Below, piece after piece: positions 6,992-8,792 of a stretch of DNA of 8,792 bases. Source of the DNA: Negativicutes bacterium (lineage in GTDB: Bacteria > Bacillota_C > Negativicutes > Acidaminococcales > Acidaminococcaceae); the NCBI GenBank assembly GCA_009930275.1, contig RZYP01000073.1, positions 1 through 8,792 of the forward strand. Direction: 5' to 3'. The first letter of the stretch is position 1; each line of letters starts with the position of its first letter. A program made the translations under genes and the position numbers. A model generated the notes under the pieces. The model ran no database searches and had not been told where the DNA came from. It saw only the letters and a list, made by a program, of their open reading frames with translations.

Positions 6992-8722
6992 TCACTTAGA
7001 ATCAACACCTTTCCTCAAAATCATTATCCATTCAATTATTTGTCGGCGTATGCTATTTAGATTTTGCTGAGCATCTATGCTATCCAACCATTTTTGAGCT
7101 TTTACAGCCTTATCTTGTTTCTCTTCACAAACGTCTTCGATTGTTCGCTGTAATGCCGCCAGGTAACGAGCATCGTCAATGCCTTCACGAAATCCTTCAA
7201 ATTGAAGGGTATCAATGACCCCGTCTATTGTAGGATATGCAAAAACATGGTCACGGTATTTCTGATGGTCAAAATCGTTCCAAACATGATTGGCCGCATG
7301 CTGATATGCATAATTCATGGCACCATCATAGCCAGTTTTCCAAAGACTTACACCGTAATTACGACGATATGTTTCTGGTGTCTCTTCTCCCACCTGAGGG
7401 TTGCTGTAAGAAAAAATTTTTTTTTCATAGTTATGGTAGGCGGCAGATTCCCTCTCATCAAGCGGACCTGGTACAATTGCGGTACAGATCAAATCCCCTA
7501 TCAAGTCAGCAGCCCCCTTGGGTACTGCAGCAAATATTCTACCACCCGAATCTTTCACCGCCATCCATGCATGCCGCTGAGACAGCAATTCCTCACCTTT
7601 TGCCTCATCCTTACCGTAAACGTAAAAATTATTAACTCCAAATGGCGCAGCTTGAGCTTTCCAACTCTGGACCTTATTTCGTAAAATCATTAAAGATTTA
7701 TGCGCTGTTGCGTTACCAGTCTGGACGCCTAAAGAGTAAAGTGCATCCATCGGAAGCCCAGCCTTTTGTCTCAATAATAGCTCTGACGATAATAATCGTA
7801 ATTCATTTTGATACATGGTCGGATAATCGACACCATGTGCTTTCATATTTTCCATTTCTAAACGATACTGAAATTCAAGTTTCCATCTATCATTTACAAC
7901 GGCTTTATTGTCTTTAAGTCTTTTGAATTCCGGATGAAGCGGGGTGTAGGGTGGAAGCTTCCCACGATAATACAAGCCATAGCGGAGCGCTGGTTTTTCA
8001 AGGTCAAAAGGAAGCACATTCAGAGAAATTGGAAGTTCACGAACAAATGCATTATCTGCAGTTAATCGCAATTTACCTTTATAAATGCCGCTTGATGCGC
8101 TTTCAGGGACGCGGACCGTTAAAAAAAACTGTTTATTTTCTCCCGCGTCAATGTCAGTTGGCCGAAGAGAAGGCGCATCTAACGGCTTAAGATTTGAGAT
8201 ATCAATACTTTCGTCCCCACTAATGAGGACATATGATTCCTCACCTGTGGCGCTGACCTGACGCATATAATTATGTCCATTTTTCTGGTCCACTCTGATA
8301 AGTTTGTCGTCCTTCAAGAGCAGTTCAGAAACAAGAATGCGTTTGTTCGTTTGATAAATTTTTGTTCCCGCCTGAAACCAGCATTTAACAACCCGAATAT
8401 CAACAGCATCGGAAGGGATACTTCCGTTCTCACCTTCTAAATCGCCAACACTTATTTGAACACCGCTCAGACTTGTGCGCGGCCTTAGAACAAAACTCAA
8501 CGGCTCATATTCTCCCCGACATGCAGTAACTGCAAACGAGGTCACCGGGCGTCCCGGAGGAATTATTGTGGATGTGAGGACCATACTGTCGCTTATCGCA
8601 GGCACTTCTCGGATACCGAAATCATCCTGCGAATCGGCGACAGAAAAAGCTTTTTTGACGAATATATAAAAAAATAACAGTACACCTATAAAAATCGCGG
8701 TTTCAAGTTCAAAGTGCAACAC
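6992..8722 (-). CDS. Membrane-anchored DUF4091-type glycoside-hydrolase-like protein, 5' end replaced by IS sequence
   Basis: An open frame of up to 576 codons. Residues about 10-27 form a hydrophobic segment followed by KK, a likely signal anchor. Then comes a beta-rich domain (about 38-238) starting REVPAISDSMVLTSTIIPPG with FAVTACRGEYEPLSFVLRP. The rest resembles a TIM-barrel hydrolase: FYVYGKDEAKG (about 366-376, a possible acidic catalytic pair), FSYSNPQVGEETPETYRRNY (about 437-456), DGAMNYAYQ, WNDFDHQKYRDHVFAYPT (about 481-498) and EGFREGIDDARYLAAL (about 509-524), the last very like the C-terminal signature of DUF4091 proteins. Likely role (inference): cleaving or processing the polysaccharide at the outer face of the membrane. 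Codons 1 to about 8 lie in the IS30 end. No ATG remains before codon 47, so the native start seems lost; GTG 8722 or TTG 8719, with AAGGA upstream in the IS, could replace it. Confidence 0.82.
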   Translation of the reverse strand: MLHFELETAIFIGVLLFFYIFVKKAFSVADSQDDFGIREVPAISDSMVLTSTIIPPGRPVTSFAVTACRGEYEPLSFVLRPRTSLSGVQISVGDLEGENGSIPSDAVDIRVVKCWFQAGTKIYQTNKRILVSELLLKDDKLIRVDQKNGHNYMRQVSATGEESYVLISGDESIDISNLKPLDAPSLRPTDIDAGENKQFFLTVRVPESASSGIYKGKLRLTADNAFVRELPISLNVLPFDLEKPALRYGLYYRGKLPPYTPLHPEFKRLKDNKAVVNDRWKLEFQYRLEMENMKAHGVDYPTMYQNELRLLSSELLLRQKAGLPMDALYSLGVQTGNATAHKSLMILRNKVQSWKAQAAPFGVNNFYVYGKDEAKGEELLSQRHAWMAVKDSGGRIFAAVPKGAADLIGDLICTAIVPGPLDERESAAYHNYEKKIFSYSNPQVGEETPETYRRNYGVSLWKTGYDGAMNYAYQHAANHVWNDFDHQKYRDHVFAYPTIDGVIDTLQFEGFREGIDDARYLAALQRTIEDVCEEKQDKAVKAQKWLDSIDAQQNLNSIRRQIIEWIMILRKGVDSK

Positions 8723-8792
8723 CCAGTCCTTGGGTATTGGCGTCTTCTAAAAAAACTTCATAGGGTGTCTTAAACCCAAGGCATTTTCTAGG
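8709..8792 (-). CDS. IS30-family transposase, C-terminal 27 residues
   Basis: Read from the right edge, the frame gives PRKCLGFKTPYEVFLED followed by ten more residues and a TGA stop at 8711-8709. The pattern RPRKxLGxKTPYEVF is the hallmark C-terminal end of IS30-family DDE transposases, found just after the catalytic Glu region. The rest of the gene, including the DNA-binding N-terminus and the DDE triad, lies outside the window, so I cannot say whether the element is intact. Its last 14 bases overlap, in another frame, the open frame of the hydrolase-like gene that begins at 8722. Confidence 0.82.
   Translation of the reverse strand, partial: PRKCLGFKTPYEVFLEDANTQGLGVAL
8717..8735 (-). promoter_or_regulatory. 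Substitute ribosome binding site and start inside the IS end
   Basis: In the sense direction AAGGA (8731-8727) is followed by CTGG, then GTG (8722) and TTG (8719), in the frame of the hydrolase-like gene. The spacing is 4 nt to GTG and 7 nt to TTG, the latter better. The same bases encode the transposase tail in another frame. ACCCA and TGGGT (8735-8721) can pair around an AGGAC loop, leaving part of the site exposed. Use as a start is inferred from position only. Confidence 0.4.

Larger units (their letters stand above)
8699..8792 (-). mobile_element. IS30-family insertion sequence, 3' end only (continues past right edge)
   Basis: The last 94 bases hold the C-terminus of an IS30-type transposase and then a short stretch (TTTCAAGTTCAAAGTGCAAC on the plus strand from 8701) that probably is the terminal inverted repeat. 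The exact boundary is not readable: only one end is present, so neither the matching repeat nor the target duplication can be compared. I place the edge near 8697-8705. The element is oriented so that its transposase reads towards the polysaccharide operon. Confidence 0.7.

Noticed and set aside
7202..7684. Plus-strand open frame of 160 codons inside the hydrolase gene
   Set aside because: It lies fully antisense to a well-supported gene with strong family motifs, shows no recognisable domain and has an irregular composition, so it is a shadow frame.
8685..8712. Hybrid promoter made by the IS end (TTGAAC, 16 nt, TATAGG)
   Set aside because: Both boxes match consensus at only 4 of 6 positions, and transcripts from it would start downstream of the only plausible start codons.

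Overview
This 8.8 kb window is an eight-gene stretch read entirely from the minus strand. It is the middle of a surface-polysaccharide (O-antigen, capsule or exopolysaccharide) biosynthesis locus. At its upstream (right) end it is abutted by the 3' end of an IS30-family insertion sequence. The gene content (Wzx-type flippase, several GT4 glycosyltransferases, a polytopic GT-C-like protein) fits a Gram-negative Wzx/Wzy pathway. Modest overall GC with strong local swings and the IS30 element suggest a proteobacterium, possibly a gammaproteobacterium, but nothing here fixes genus or species.

In transcription order (right to left) the window holds: the last 27 codons of an IS30-type transposase (8709-8792); a membrane-anchored DUF4091-type glycoside-hydrolase-like protein whose reading frame now begins inside the IS end (6992-8722); a GT4 glycosyltransferase (5770-6921); a Wzx/PST-family flippase (4313-5761); an AT-rich 84 bp gap; a multi-spanning GT-C-like membrane protein (2801-4228); a second GT4 enzyme (1626-2801); a third GT4 enzyme (426-1556); and a fourth GT4 enzyme that runs off the left edge (1-429). 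Two junctions are start/stop overlaps and the other gaps are 8 to 84 bp, so this reads as one operon, possibly with an internal promoter in the 84 bp gap.

How the genes probably work together (inference): the cytoplasmic GT4 enzymes add sugars one by one to an undecaprenyl-diphosphate-linked repeat unit, the flippase moves the unit across the inner membrane, and the GT-C-like protein either decorates or polymerises it on the outer face. The anchored hydrolase-like protein would trim or process the product in the periplasm. No initiating phosphoglycosyltransferase, chain-length regulator, export protein or nucleotide-sugar synthesis gene lies in the window, so these must be elsewhere.

The most notable points are the IS30 insertion at the 5' end of the hydrolase gene, where the native start appears lost and a substitute start with a Shine-Dalgarno sequence is supplied by the transposase tail; the unassigned hydrolase itself; the possible polymerase role of the GT-C-like protein; and sharp GC changes within single genes. 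I saw no RNA gene, CRISPR array or convincing terminator.
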